Positions 9,655-21,160 of a DNA stretch of 64,000 bases are shown piece by piece. A program made the position numbers and the translations under genes. The notes below the pieces were generated by a model that was not told the DNA's origin, made no database searches, and saw only the letters and a list, made by a program, of their open reading frames with translations. Origin of the DNA: Sordariomycetes sp. S80-01Y (Eukaryota; Ascomycota; Sordariomycetes); NCBI GenBank assembly GCA_037042185.1, contig JAXQJY010000033.1, forward strand, positions 3,720,001-3,784,000. The letters are read 5' to 3'. The first letter of the stretch is position 1. Every line of letters begins with the position of its first letter.

Positions 9655-12068
9655 GAGTTTCCGAGCCACCCTTGTTGTTTGATGTTTTAATGTATTTGAT
9701 GGATACATCCGCTTCATGTTTACGGGGTGCGCTTGGCGCTCACGAGCCACGGCAATGATTAGGCCGGCATTTGGGAGATCTTGGAGTTCCAGCAAGCGCA
9801 CCACGGAGAATTTCCAAACGTACGTATGACAACCCTTCACAAGTCATATGGTTCCCATCCGCCGCGATGTTTCGCCGCCGTTGGAGGTCTAGGGTACGGA
9901 TGTCCTGGTTCCGTGCCCACGTTCGGAGCGATCCCTGCACTAAAGCGAGGAACGTCTGTTGAAAGGGTGTTTGCCTGGCGGAGAAACTCGAAGTCTTGCG
10001 AGCGGCTGCCTATAGAAGTATAGGGAATTGTAGCGAGGACCTCGCAGATTGGCGCGCCTGGGGATGATTACTCATGACCGAGGTTGGGGTTCCAAGGCGC
10101 GGGAGCCGTTACCCCAGGTGTGAGCGTGCCTCGGGAGCTAGCGAACGTAGATCTCAAGAAGGGACGTCGTCTATCCCATGGCTTTCAGGTCATCGAGATT
10201 CAAGCGTCTGGATGTGTGTCCAATGCGAGGGCTGCGCAAGGTCTGCCCTCCCGCTCTATTCTTACCCATAAGTGTGTGCTGCCCTGCCCGTTGACATCTC
10301 AGCCAACACAACTGGGCTCAGAGCAGGCGGCAATCGACCGCGAGGAGAAGCTCACGCAACTGCAATAGGACTGGAAACTCGCTGATAGCATTGCAAAAGC
10401 AACGCGTTCACCAGCCTGCTTGGCTAGCTTCACTGAGGCGCCTTGGGATGTGGGCCTTAAGCGCCAGCCGATGCCATAAGCTCGGCTGGAAGCAGCATCT
10501 GGGGTACTGAATGGCGAGTAACGATTCCATCGTGGAGAGAAAAGCAACGAGCATAGATTGCTGCATCGCGGCTGGACGGTCGTTCCAATACTGCTTGAGG
10601 GCGCGCTTGTCGAACAAGCCACCACTGCCGTCCAGCCAACGAAGCGCCCACAGTAAGCGCCTCATCGACGGGACCCCTCATCTCGGTCCGCATTTGGCGC
10701 GACCACCACCCTGCAGGTCGCATCATGCAGGGCACCGTCCAGCCTCCAGAGGTGACAGATGGCTCAGCAAGTCCGCCCTAGAAGTCTTCAGCGTCGTTTG
10801 AGGCGACAGCGTAGCCGCGTTGAAGACATGGCGCAACAGCGGATTGGCCGCGTACACGCGTGGAGGAGGAGGAGCTCATGCGGGCGGAAAGGAAATGAGA
10901 TGGCACGTCGTGCATAACTGGCGGAGAATGCGGACGAGCTATCGACGGGTTTTCGGTGGGAGAAATGAGGGCTTCATGATGCCAAGCCTGGTGCTGGCTG
11001 CCACTGCCTCAACACGGCAGGGAACAGAGCAAAAGGGCTGGTGTCGGAGCACGGGAGTCAGGATGACCTCGTCAGGGGAGTTACCAAAAGCGGTGGGAAC
11101 ACCCAAACAGGGAGGCCAAACAAAGACGCGAGGCTGAATCTGAGGACAAGGACGAGAAATGTTTCGACGTGAGCTCCAAGTGCGGGAGGTGGAGGTTGGA
11201 AATTGAAGGAGGGGCAGGGGGCGACTTGGCAGATGGGCTGTACACATTCCTCCCCCGCAGTTGCGTGCATTGGGAAGTACCCTCTATTGCCCTTTGATGA
11301 AACATGCACTAGACGTGGGGGATCCTGGAACACGCCCAAAACGCTCCAGATGCCTGCAAGCTTTACGTCCGCGTTCCAGAGCCCAGGCAGGGAAACACGC
11401 GCTTCAAGGTCTATTGCAAAGGACTTTGATCAAGATATGTTGAAGGGTGAAAGGAGGAAGCTGAGAGAGTGGTTGCATGACGATGAACCTTCTAGAGGGA
11501 GCAAAAGGGTACGTGATAGGCCACCGTGCCAGCGCTAGACGCCGTGCCCTCGTGGCTCACCCCCCATCACATCGACAATCACCACTGGCAGCGGTGGGGA
11601 GCAGACAGTGTTTTGCAGCGCTAGTCGCTCCAGTGCTATAATTGGCTTTCGAAACGTTGGGACTAGCCGGTCGAGGCTCTGGCCACTCGAATCAGAATCG
11701 AGCATCCAGGTGTTCGTGAGCTGCCGAACAGGCGGTGAGTGAGCCTAACCGGCCCAGCTTCAAGCCAGTCCTCGATGGACATTGATGTGGTGGCATTTGT
11801 GCTGTCCTTCTCCCCACGGACCTGTGCCTCCCCATGACTTCACCTACGATCGCCATGATGCTTCTCTATGCTGGCCTGCTGGCAGTTCGCCCCTGAGGCC
11901 TGAGGGCAGCGCTGTGATTGGGCCGCTGACATGCAGGTAGAGCACACTGCAGCAGTGCAGAAGCCACAGCAGAGACGCCTCAGACATCTCGTCCTCGCTG
12001 CATTCTTGCCTCGCAGCAGCCCTTGCCCCGTGCAGTCTTCCTCACACATCTGTAACGGACAAGCTGTG
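9655..12068. other. Intergenic region, 2.4 kb, no gene recognised
   Basis: No frame with a start, family motif or plausible splicing pattern was found on either strand. Base composition is mixed and no terminal repeats were visible, so I cannot assign it to a transposon remnant. Confidence 0.5.
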
Positions 12069-12071
12069 ATG

Positions 12072-13289
12072 TTGTCTTGGATTGAGGGCGGGCGAGCATA
12101 AGCCCCCTTCCCAAGGCTGAGCCAGGAGACATCAAAAATTGCCAGTCGTTCCTTCCCTGTGCTGTACGCTCAGCGCGTGACGGCTGCAGAGGACTCGCTT
12201 ATTGGCTGCCGCGACCCCCTGGAGTGTGCTGGCAGTGGACTGGTCTCCACCCCTGATTGGGCCAACCACCGCCCGGGCCCTGTAACCCTTTGTTAGCAAC
12301 TTCGCCGCCTGCACCTTCTGTCTCTTCCCGCTTTCGTTCTCTCTCCAACTCCCTCCTCCTGCTTCTCTCCTCCTCCAACCTCGACCATCCCGCCCTTCCC
12401 TTCAACCTCCTCCTCTCTCTTTTCCTCCCCTCTCCACCTCGCGCGCCTTTCGCATCTCTTCCTCTCTCTTTCCTCCTTTGCGCCTTGTCGCTTGGACTGT
12501 CAACCGCTCCATCCAACTCTCGCGTGGCTCGCCGTCTCTACGGTTCATCTCCACCGAATCAGCATCGCCTAAGGATCGGAAAGTGCACGGCTTTGAAGGA
12601 GAACAGACGCAATTGGAAAAACCTCCTCCCGACGAGAACTCGCCTCGATAATTCGACTGTATTTTATTCTTCGCCTTTGTTGCTTCGATCAGCAAAACAT
12701 CTTCGCCCTAATTCCGACCCGCTCGAGCCGATTGGAACACATCGACGGAAGCGTTGTCCGTTTCGACCCAGAAAAACTCCAAACAGCCAGCAGCAGCACT
12801 GCGAGCTGGAATCTTCCGACACTCGATCCTTCTCGGTACGAGCGTGAGTTGACAACCGTCTCGGGGGTCACTTGCACTTTCAGTATCGATCCGGCTCCGC
12901 TCGAACTCACCCAACCCGCAATCAAGTTTGCAGCAACTGCATCATCAGCACCAACTCGTTCGCTCTCTCGATATTCCGTTCTCTCGTACACTTCACAATC
13001 TTAATCTTGCCCACGCAACGATCGACGTTCCCTCTTTCGCCCCAACAAATACTACGCTTTCTTGGATTTACACGTCCCGGCTCTTCTCGCCGACAACTTG
13101 AATCTCAAGACTGCCAGACGTCTTTCAACCGGCTTTCCCGTCTTCGATTATTCGATATCCACACCCGCATCGTTTGCTGGCCGATCCCTTCGCATCAGCC
13201 GACACTTGTAATTGATCCGAGCATTTCAGAGTACCCTTCGGGCCATACCCAGATACTACATTTATACACGGCACCCTTCGACCTGCGCT
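12072..13289 (+). promoter_or_regulatory. ATG-free promoter and leader of the Q-rich gene
   Basis: From 12072 to 13289 the plus strand contains no ATG in any frame; the last ATG before it is at 12069 and the next is the proposed start at 13290. About 12300-12500 is a strong CT-rich tract of the kind that marks fungal core promoters. The rest is probably a very long 5' leader kept free of upstream starts. A GTGAGT at about 12844 could be the donor of a leader intron. Confidence 0.6.
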
Positions 13290-15071
13290 ATGAACCCAGG
13301 CGGTCTAGCTCAGATGTCTTCCCAGAATTTTGCTTCCCAGAGCGGGTTTGGCAACCCCGGAGGCCTAGCCTCGCGCCGCGGTGGTAACAACATCAAGCCT
13401 CTGTCCTTTGATGGTCTCAACAAGGGCAGCGACAAGGAAAATGCTGTGCCCACCCCGCGCACCAGCCGCTCTCATTTGCTTGACAGGCTTAGGACAGCCC
13501 CCAAGACTGCCACCGCGTCCTCGTTCGGACCGCAGTCGCCCAGCATCAACGGTCCCACGCAGCAGTACGCCAGGAACAACCTCGCTGCCAACTCCCAGAG
13601 TCTTGCCCAAGGCAACGTCTACAACAACCAGCCCAAGACTGCGTTCCCCCAGTACAGCACCCAGCAGCAGCAGCGTCAGCAGCGCCAGCCGCAACAGAAC
13701 CACCACATGCAGCAGCAGCAGCAGCAGCAGCAGCAGTACATGATGGGCCAGCAGATGGGCCAGCAGTACACTGTCGATCAGGTGCTGGCCCCCCCTGAGC
13801 TTGTGCTGAACGACCAGGTCGACGAGCAGATGGACCCGAACATCTACGCTCAGCTCGTGGCTACCAACATGTACCTGGCTCAGCAGCAACAGCGTCTCCA
13901 GCAGCAGCTTAGGGATGTGCAGGCCGCCGCTCAGCAGTTCCAGCAGCTCAACCTCAACCAGCCCCAGCTTGTCCAACACCAGATGGCTCTGTACGAGCAG
14001 GCCCAGCAAGTCCAAGCTATGCAGCAGCAGATCGGAGCTCAAGCTGCCATGACCCAGAACCGTCAACAGCAGTACCAGCAGCAGCAGCAGCCGCAGCAGC
14101 AGCAGCGCATCTTCTACGACACCACCACCGGGCAGTATTTCATTGACAACTCAGCTGCTCAAGCTGGCTCCCATTACGCCGAGCAGCCCATGACCCCCGG
14201 TGGCTTCAGCGTCTACCAGCAGCAGCATGCCCAGCAGCGATCCGGCTCTCAGACTCAGACTCCTCGAGTCCAGGTCTCGCCTCCGCCGGAGTACAACAGC
14301 TACAACCACGGCAGCCGCAGCGTCTCGCCTCCCAAGCGTTTTGAGTCGCCTCCCGATACTGCTCCCCTGCCACCGCCGTCTGCGAATGCCTTCCGTCGTG
14401 GCCACAAGAAGAACCCTTCGCTGGCTCCCATTAACGCTGCTTTGGCCGCCACTGCCGGCGATGCCCCCAAGACTGCGCAGTTCCCGATGACGCCGATGAC
14501 TGGCGGTTACGGCCCCGGCCAAGCCCGCGCCGGCGAGCATCCCATCCGCCAGCCTCGCGGTCCCCCTTCGATGGATGAGCTCAAGCTGAAGCCCACTGCC
14601 AAGCACGAGGGCAGCAAGAACTTTGCCGCTCGCACCCGCCGCTCGGCCGTGCACAATCTTGTCCGCGCCGGCCTCGAGCGCCGCAAGGGAACGGGCAGCT
14701 CGGCCGGTAGTATGAGCCCCGTGTCCGAGACCGCCGAAGAGTCCACCACGCCAATCACTGACAACGACTCTGAGTCCGGGCGCAGCGGCTCCGGCAGCCT
14801 CGCCGGCGAGGAGGACCGCTCTGTCCCGCGCAAGGTGGCGGGTGTGAGCTGGGGAGCTATCGGCTCTGACCGGCCCAGCTCCCGCCAGATGGCTCGGAAG
14901 ACTAGTGAGAGCGAGGTTTCCACCACTGAGAGCGAGACGAGCTCCTCATTTGCCAACGCATTTAAGAACGGTGCCCTGCGGGCGTCCAAAGCCCAGGAGG
15001 CTCCGGACGGCCAGCGCAAGGGCAGGTTGGTGCTCACGAGCGCCGAGAAGCGCAAGACCAACATGCCCTAG
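13290..15071 (+). CDS. Glutamine-rich conserved fungal protein (Scp3-like?)
   Basis: Intronless, 593 residues from the ATG at 13290, the first ATG after a 1.2 kb ATG-free leader. It is mostly disordered. Near the N-terminus a short conserved-looking block reads RRGGNNIKPLSF, then TPRTSRSHLLDRLRTAPKT. Next come Gln-rich stretches with a pure run of nine CAG codons (13710-13736) and a region of likely coiled coil (QQQQRLQQQLRDVQ). A second conserved block is FAARTRRSAVHNLVRAGLERRK. The C-terminus is Ser/Glu-rich with many possible phosphosites. Homologues in moulds are, as I recall, sometimes labelled 'spindle poison sensitivity protein Scp3'; I cannot verify that. The protein could act in RNA or cytoskeletal granules, but no catalytic domain is present. 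Confidence 0.82.
   Translation: MNPGGLAQMSSQNFASQSGFGNPGGLASRRGGNNIKPLSFDGLNKGSDKENAVPTPRTSRSHLLDRLRTAPKTATASSFGPQSPSINGPTQQYARNNLAANSQSLAQGNVYNNQPKTAFPQYSTQQQQRQQRQPQQNHHMQQQQQQQQQYMMGQQMGQQYTVDQVLAPPELVLNDQVDEQMDPNIYAQLVATNMYLAQQQQRLQQQLRDVQAAAQQFQQLNLNQPQLVQHQMALYEQAQQVQAMQQQIGAQAAMTQNRQQQYQQQQQPQQQQRIFYDTTTGQYFIDNSAAQAGSHYAEQPMTPGGFSVYQQQHAQQRSGSQTQTPRVQVSPPPEYNSYNHGSRSVSPPKRFESPPDTAPLPPPSANAFRRGHKKNPSLAPINAALAATAGDAPKTAQFPMTPMTGGYGPGQARAGEHPIRQPRGPPSMDELKLKPTAKHEGSKNFAARTRRSAVHNLVRAGLERRKGTGSSAGSMSPVSETAEESTTPITDNDSESGRSGSGSLAGEEDRSVPRKVAGVSWGAIGSDRPSSRQMARKTSESEVSTTESETSSSFANAFKNGALRASKAQEAPDGQRKGRLVLTSAEKRKTNMP
13710..13736 (+). repeat. (CAG)9 run encoding polyglutamine
   Basis: Nine uninterrupted CAG codons inside the Q-rich gene. 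Pure CAG runs are prone to length change, so copy number may differ between strains. Confidence 0.95.
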
Positions 15072-15900
15072 AGGCACCGCTACGATTTTCCTATTCATTC
15101 CATCGAACTTTTCCTTCTTGTCTTCATCTTTTACGACTTATGCTACGACACTCTGTGACACGACTGCTCGGATTCGGCGGATTGGATTGTGACAGGGTTT
15201 TCACTTCTGCTCGGAGGGTTCACGTCTCGCGTTATGCTCGCTCCAGGCAGAGCTGCCCCGGCGGCTCATTCGGTTATCGACCATTATAATTCTCTTCGCA
15301 GTCTGTCCTTGAACGCGTCATTACCACGCTATGATATTGGGGGAAACGATTTGGGGTTTGGTTTGGTTCTGCCTTTGTCTTTTTTGCACGGGAGGTTGCG
15401 AGGCTATGAGACCTTGACCAGAGAGGAGGAAAACATTCGGAATACTTGCGGTGAAGCCTACGGGCGTCTGGATCCTGAAAGGGAGACCACACCGCATACC
15501 ACACTGCCTGCTCCCATGGCGGCTCAGGCGGCGGAGCGCTGCTCATAGTGCTGCGGGAGTCACGGTGGAGGTAGCAATAGGTAGAAGGGCACACAATCAA
15601 CATTGATTTGATGGCCTCAACCCGGTTTCTTGATACACGTGAAACACTTCTAAACCCTCGGGCCTCGTACGGCGACTAAGAAATGCTTGTAACCATAAGC
15701 CCTCGACGTTGCGCTGAGAGGTCGACGTATGCGGCTCCGGCTGCTTCGGCTGCCCCACGTTCCTCAGTTCCTCACCTGCCACTACCGTCTCAGCAGACCG
15801 TCTCCAACCTATCGCGATCCTGTCACTTTCATCACCGCCCTACTCAGCAGCACCCTCGTTAATGAAGCCAAAGCCTACTCAACATGTGAAGACTTCGACG
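15072..15900. other. Intergenic region between two same-strand genes
   Basis: Contains the 3' end of the Q-rich gene and the promoter of the next gene. No further gene supported. Confidence 0.55.
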
Positions 15901-17031
15901 ATGGCGTCCCTTTCCCGCCGTCTCATTATTCTCATCACCCTCTGCGCCATCTTCCTCACCCTGACGCTGTCGTATCTCACCCTCAACTCGAGCCTCAGCC
16001 TTTCCAACCCCGCAAGGCCTTTGCCATCATCACATATTCTCCCAGGGAAGTCGTGCACAGGGAGTGTCGCGGAGGAATTGAACATCACATGGTTCAAGGA
16101 TGACACGCCCTTTGCGCCCGGGCGGTTACCGAGCGGCCACGCCGACAGAGATGGGGATGTTGTAATCCCATTCTTGTTGGGTTTGAGCAGGAGCTCGACT
16201 TGGCGGAGCGTGATGAATGTTACGTTGAAGGGGAACACTTACGAACCGGAGGGCATGTTGATCCTAGGTGATCGGCTTGTCGTTTCCGGCGCGGAGTACA
16301 CAGAACCCACGCAGCCTTTCCCTGGTGGTAAGCCCATCAACGGCACAGATCGCACACCTGGCGCCGGTTTTGCTCATCTGCAAATGTTTGCCTTCCCCGA
16401 GGGCGAGTTGATAGCTGACGTGACTGTGAGCCGGGAAGGCAGTTTTGAATATCACAACGGGGGAATCGATTGGGATGGGCAGTCGATCTGGGGGGTGCTC
16501 GGGCAACGGCGGCCGGGGAGTTCGGGGACGGTGTACAAGGTCGATCCACGAACCGGTGAGGGACAGGGGGTCGTGGGCTTTGGAGGCGATCATCTGGGAA
16601 CCGTTGTGAGGGACAGGAAGAGAGAGAGGGTGGTAGGGATGAGCTGGGGAAGCAGGAAGACATACGCGCTCGACACTTCACATTCTGGGGACTGTGTCGT
16701 CCAGCAACCGGAGGCGGTGCAGAACCCGAGTCACTTCGTCGATTACCAGGACTGCAAACACATGGGCGCTCACGAGGGGCAGAGCCTCGCTTTGTGCTCG
16801 GGCGTGGCAAAGATGCACGGAGGAGAGTACACGCTCGGGGGACTGGCGCTGGTGAACATTGATGATATGAGGCCGATATGGGAGCTGCCGGTCCATCTAC
16901 ATAGTGAGAAGGGCGTGAGGATGACGATGAACCCGTTCGATGTCACGGTTGAGAAGGGGGGACAGGTGAGGTTTTGGTGGGCGCCGGATCAGCACGAGAC
17001 GACGGTTTATGGGTTTGAGGTTGATCCATGA
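15901..17031 (+). CDS. DUF6454-like secretory-pathway protein
   Basis: Intronless. I use the ATG at 15901 (376 residues), which has A at -3 and G at +4. The in-frame ATG 39 bp upstream (15862) has a poor context and would only add 13 residues before the hydrophobic segment. Residues about 6-28 are a strong signal or signal-anchor segment (LIILITLCAIFLTLTLSYLTL), followed by a lumenal or secreted domain. Repeated blade-like stretches such as EGMLILGDRLVVSGAEY, HNGGIDWDGQSIW and GDHLGTVVRD suggest a beta-propeller-like fold. This pattern matches what I know as the DUF6454 family of fungi and actinobacteria; function unknown. Cysteines in the second half (GDCVV, YQDCKH, LCSG) could pair. Confidence 0.7.
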   Translation: MASLSRRLIILITLCAIFLTLTLSYLTLNSSLSLSNPARPLPSSHILPGKSCTGSVAEELNITWFKDDTPFAPGRLPSGHADRDGDVVIPFLLGLSRSSTWRSVMNVTLKGNTYEPEGMLILGDRLVVSGAEYTEPTQPFPGGKPINGTDRTPGAGFAHLQMFAFPEGELIADVTVSREGSFEYHNGGIDWDGQSIWGVLGQRRPGSSGTVYKVDPRTGEGQGVVGFGGDHLGTVVRDRKRERVVGMSWGSRKTYALDTSHSGDCVVQQPEAVQNPSHFVDYQDCKHMGAHEGQSLALCSGVAKMHGGEYTLGGLALVNIDDMRPIWELPVHLHSEKGVRMTMNPFDVTVEKGGQVRFWWAPDQHETTVYGFEVDP

Positions 17032-17912
17032 GAATGGTGGTTGAATCTCATAATATTCTCCGGTGTAGCAAATGCAGCTTCTTCGATATGCGACGTAACT
17101 GCGCTGGTCGGGGCTCGATTGACGCGATAGACCATACCCCTGAAGAAAAGGGGGCGAGGCCTTCCCACTGCGCGGGGTCGCGAACCAAGCCAGCCCGACC
17201 TACACATCTTGTTCTCCGACTTGTGTTCAGCATCGATATTGCAACGCGACCTCAGATGCACCTGCGCAATCGTGAACCCTGATAGGCGCGGCTGGGCCAA
17301 TTGACGACGCAGGGACACGACGCTGGCTGCCCACCGTGCAAGCCCATAAATTGGGTCTTATCGCCCTCGCTTCCACATCATTCCAAGCCAGCTCGCCTTG
17401 CGCTGGCCTCTGCCGATCACGAGAGAACTCGCCTTCGCGGGAGGAACTTCAAAGAGGAACTTGGGCGGTGAGGCCCTTCACGATGCCGCTCCCCCACCTT
17501 GAAAGCGACTTACAGCAAAGGATCATGTAAGCCAAGGCGCGCGACAACTCACGACGGGGCAGCGAAAAAATGGCCCCTCGCGCATTTACTGCGGTGCCTC
17601 TGTCGCCTCATGCCGTCATCGCCTTCTCCACCCTCCCATCCAGGGACCAAAAGGAAACGCGGGATGTGACGACGGGCTGCGGCTACGGAGCACTGGAGTC
17701 CGGCGCGCGCGACCAAACGTGGGGCACGGCGGGCGGCTGGCCGGGTCTTGGTCTTGGAGGGGGGAGGGGGAGGGGCCCTGAAGGGGGGAATAAAAGGTTG
17801 AGGATGGTCTCTGGTTGAGCTACGCTTCCTGGTCTTTGCTCATTCTCACTTCCTCTGCTCGTCTTGCACCCCTTTTTCGTAGGACAGAACACCCCCAGAA
17901 AACACCGCAACC
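17032..17912. other. Intergenic region and promoter of the SDR gene
   Basis: No gene supported. A GGAATAAAAGG element at about 17787 lies some 125 bp before the next start and may be its TATA box. Confidence 0.5.
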
Positions 17913-18796
17913 ATGTCTATGACCCCGAAGGATACCAGCGTCGTCCGCGAGGGCTTCCCCAAGCCCTTCCCCGACACCCCCGTCAACGTCGTCGACCAAT
18001 TCAAGATGGCGAACCGCGTCGTCGTCGTCAACGGCGCCGCCGAGGGCATCGGTGCTTCCGTGGCTGAGGGCATGGCCGAGGCTGGCGCCCACGTTGCGCT
18101 GTGGTACAACTCCAACGACGCCGCCATCAAGAAGGCCGAGGAGCTGGCGCAGAAGAACGGCGTCAAGACCAAGGCCTACAAGGTCAATGTCACCAACGCC
18201 GACAGCGTCAAGAGCACCATCGACGAGGTGGTCAAGGACTTTGGCCAGATCGACTGCTTCGTGGCCAACGCCGGCATGGGCAACTCCAAGGGCATCCTGG
18301 ACACCTCCCTCGAGGAGTACAGGCAGCAGGTCGCTGTCAACGGTGAGCTCCCTTCCCTTCACGGCCCTTCCATCAGCTCGCTAACAACATCCTAGTCGAC
18401 GGCGTCGTCCACTGCGCCAAGTTCGTCGGCGAGGTCTTCAAGAAGCAGGGCCGCGGCAACCTCATCATCACATCCTCCATGAGCGCGCACATCGTCAACG
18501 TGCCGCTCGACCAGCCCGTCTACAACGGCACCAAGGCCTTCGTCACCCAGTTCGGCAAGTGCCTGGCCCGCGAGTGGAGGGAGTTCGCCCGCGTCAACAT
18601 CGTCTCGCCCGGCTTCTTCGACACCAAGCTGGGCGCCGCCCCCGTGGTGCAGAACGAGGCCTACCGCATGGCCGTCCTGGGCCGCCAGGGACACACCAAG
18701 GAGATCAAGGGGTTGTACCTGTACCTGGCCAGCGACGCCTCGAGCTACACCACCGGTGCGGACATGATTATCGATGGCGGGTACACTCTGGCGTAA
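17913..18796 (+). CDS. NADP-dependent mannitol/sorbitol-type short-chain dehydrogenase
   Basis: Two exons, 17913-18342 and 18396-18796. The 53-bp intron (GTGAGC..CCTAG) has a CTAAC branch site. 276 residues. A classical SDR: cofactor loop NGAAEGIG (Asn where TG is usual), ANAG motif, catalytic Ser in ITSSMS and the Tyr-Lys pair in YNGTK, with the C-terminal TTGADMIIDGGYT typical of polyol dehydrogenases. The architecture resembles fungal NADP mannitol 2-dehydrogenase, L-xylulose reductase and Sou1/Sou2-type enzymes, which interconvert a ketose and a polyol in the cytosol. The precise sugar cannot be read from sequence. A strong ATG context and a TATA-like box suggest good expression. GAATAAAAG follows the stop and may serve as the polyadenylation signal. 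Confidence 0.9.
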
Positions 18797-19098
18797 GGGA
18801 TTGGGATAGACCGGAATATAGGGATATAGAATAAAAGGCTACGATTGATGACAAAACTGAGTATAGGTCTCTGTGATTGACCAGAATCGGGAATTCCGAG
18901 TTGGGGCCAGAACGCGCGCGCTTACAGTAGCCTCTGATCCCTCTGGGCGGCGACGAATATGCTGTTGGCTGTGCATCTTGACGTTAACGGTCAATTGACT
19001 CACTGACCGACCCCCTCTCGCCATTTCTCAGTTAAGTAACCATCAGACGATTAGATCATTCAACACACTTTTTTCTCCCCTTCTGTTGTCGCGAGTAA
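18797..19098. other. Short intergenic region
   Basis: 3' end of the SDR gene and promoter of the GlnRS gene; nothing else seen. Confidence 0.5.
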
Positions 19099-21160
19099 AT
19101 GGAAATGGCTGGTAATTTTGACCAGGCGACCGCCGCAGCACCGAAGCTGCAGCTAGACAGCGAAACAGGCGAATGGGTATCCAAAAGCGAGCTCAAGAAA
19201 CGCAACCAGAAGCGCGCCAGAAAGTCCGCCAAAATCGTCAAGTCCAGAGATTCTAAAACAAATATCGAGCAGTCTACCGCTGGGAAAGTCGCCGGCGCCA
19301 ATCCCGTGCGTGACCCTGATGCCATCTTCAAGCAGGGCTTCCTCGCCGACGTCTACAAAGAGAATGCGGTTGAGGAAGTCGTCACACGCTTCCCGCCCGA
19401 GCCGAATGGGTATCTCCACCTCGGACACGTGAAGGCCATGATGATCAATTTCGGGTTCGCGAGGTATCACGGAGGTAGAACAGTACGAGGCACCGCACCC
19501 TATTCTGGGGCAAGGGCAAGGAAATGCTAAGGCGAGAGCAGAACCTGAGATTTGACGACACAAACCCGAGCACGGAAGAGGAAATCTATGCTGACTCGAT
19601 CTTGGACACTGTCAGATGGTTAGGTGCAAATCCCTCCCCTACGGGTATCCTGAACAGGGCTGATTCAACCCGAAGGCTTCAAACCGGACAAGGTTACTTA
19701 CACGAGCGGTAACTTCGGAAAGCTCTATGAGCTGGCGCAGAAGCTGATCGGGCTGGGCAAAGCATACGTCTGCCACTGCAGCGAAGCTGATATCAAGCTC
19801 CAGCGCGGGGGTGATAAAGGAGGCCCGAGGTTTCGATGCAGCCACTCTGACCAGGATGTCCAGGCGAACCTCGACAAGTTCAAAGAAATGCATGACGGCA
19901 AGTACGACCCCCAGACAGCTTTCCTCCGCATGAAACAGGACCTCGAAAGCGGGAACCCCATGATGTGGGATATTGCGGCGTATCGCGTACCGAAACTAGA
20001 CAGCGGGAGAGAGCATGCCCGAGCCCCTGGTTGGAAAGTCTTCCCGACATACGACTTTGCGCACTGTCTTTGCGATAGCCTCGAAGGGATCACTCACAGC
20101 CTCTGCACAACGGAGTTTACTCTGTCGAGGGAGAGCTACGAGTGGCTCAACAGGACGCTAGGTGTTTACGAGCCTATGCAGAGGGAATTCGGGAGGCTCA
20201 AACTCGCGGGAACGGTTATGAGCAAGCGAGCTCTGAGGACGCTTGTTGAAGAGGGCGTCGTGCGTGGATGGGATGATCCTCGCCTTTACACCGTTATTGG
20301 CCTTCGACGAAGAGGAGTCCCCCCCGAAGCTCTGCTGAGGTTCGTACAGGAGCTGGGTGTCTCGACGGCCCAGACGGCGATCCCGATCTCGAGGTTCGAA
20401 CAGACTGTGCGAGAGCATCTGGAAACCTCCGTCCCTCGCTTGATGATGGTTTTAGACCCTTTGCCTGTTGAGATCCTAGATATCGAGGAGACGTTGGAAC
20501 TCGATGTGCCATACATGCCGAAGGACCCAGCGTGTGGATCACATACGGTTTCTCTTCCGAGCAGAATCTACATCGACCGTGCTGACTTTCGCGAAGAAGC
20601 AAGCGATGGGTTCTTCGGCCTCACACCTTCACAGCCTGTCGGCCTGCTCAACGCACCTCATCCGATACGCGTCGAAGACGCCGTCTACGAAGACGGCGAA
20701 GGGTGCGAGACAAAGCGTTTACTGGGCTTGAGGGCGAAGTGGTCCGCCGGATCCAAACCAAAGTCCTACATCCACTGGGTCCCTGGGAAAGGTTCTGTCC
20801 CAGCGGAGGTCCGCATATATGACAGGCTGTTCAAATCAGATGAGCCGATGAGAGCAGAGGGGGGCTTCTTCAACGACGTCAATCCGGACAGCGAGCGTGT
20901 CTATCCGAATGCTCTCGTCGAGAGAGGCATCGGTGAGCTCTGGCCGCAGATTCAGCGGGGCGCTGTACCCGAGGATGCAAGGTTCCAGGCTTTGCGAGTA
21001 GGATACTTTGTAAGTCCCTCATTGTTACTGCTGATCTTTGTTGAGTATCTTTGCAACGCAGATGCTGACGTTGTTCTAGAGTGTGGATCCAGATTCGTCG
21101 AGAGGCAAAGTGGTGGTGAACCGGATTGTTGCCCTCAAAGCGAGTATCGGAAAGGGTTGA
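19099..21160 (+). CDS. Glutaminyl-tRNA synthetase, cytosolic
   Basis: Four exons: 19099-19474, 19537-19623, 19676-21009, 21080-21160; 625 residues. Introns of 62, 52 and 70 bp restore the family sequence at every joint (YHGG then [16 protein letters not shown] then FKPDK; RVGYF then SVDPD). It is a class I synthetase: HIGH-type motif HLGH at residues 107-110, KMSKS-type loop MSKR at 336-339, with the GlnRS signatures [17 protein letters not shown] and GWDDPRLYT between them and a two-barrel anticodon domain at the C-terminus. The N-terminus is only a Lys-rich tail of about 95 residues; budding yeast Gln4 has a much longer appended domain. The sequence is somewhat divergent, with a shortened anticodon-domain insert, so a second, more typical copy elsewhere in the genome is possible. 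Confidence 0.92.

Noticed and set aside
12257-12847. 196-codon frame in the CT-rich tract
   Set aside because: It has no ATG at all and is Ser/Leu/Pro-rich because of the pyrimidine tract; this is promoter and leader sequence.
15189-15548. 119-codon frame after the Q-rich gene
   Set aside because: Lies in the probable 3' untranslated region; no motif.
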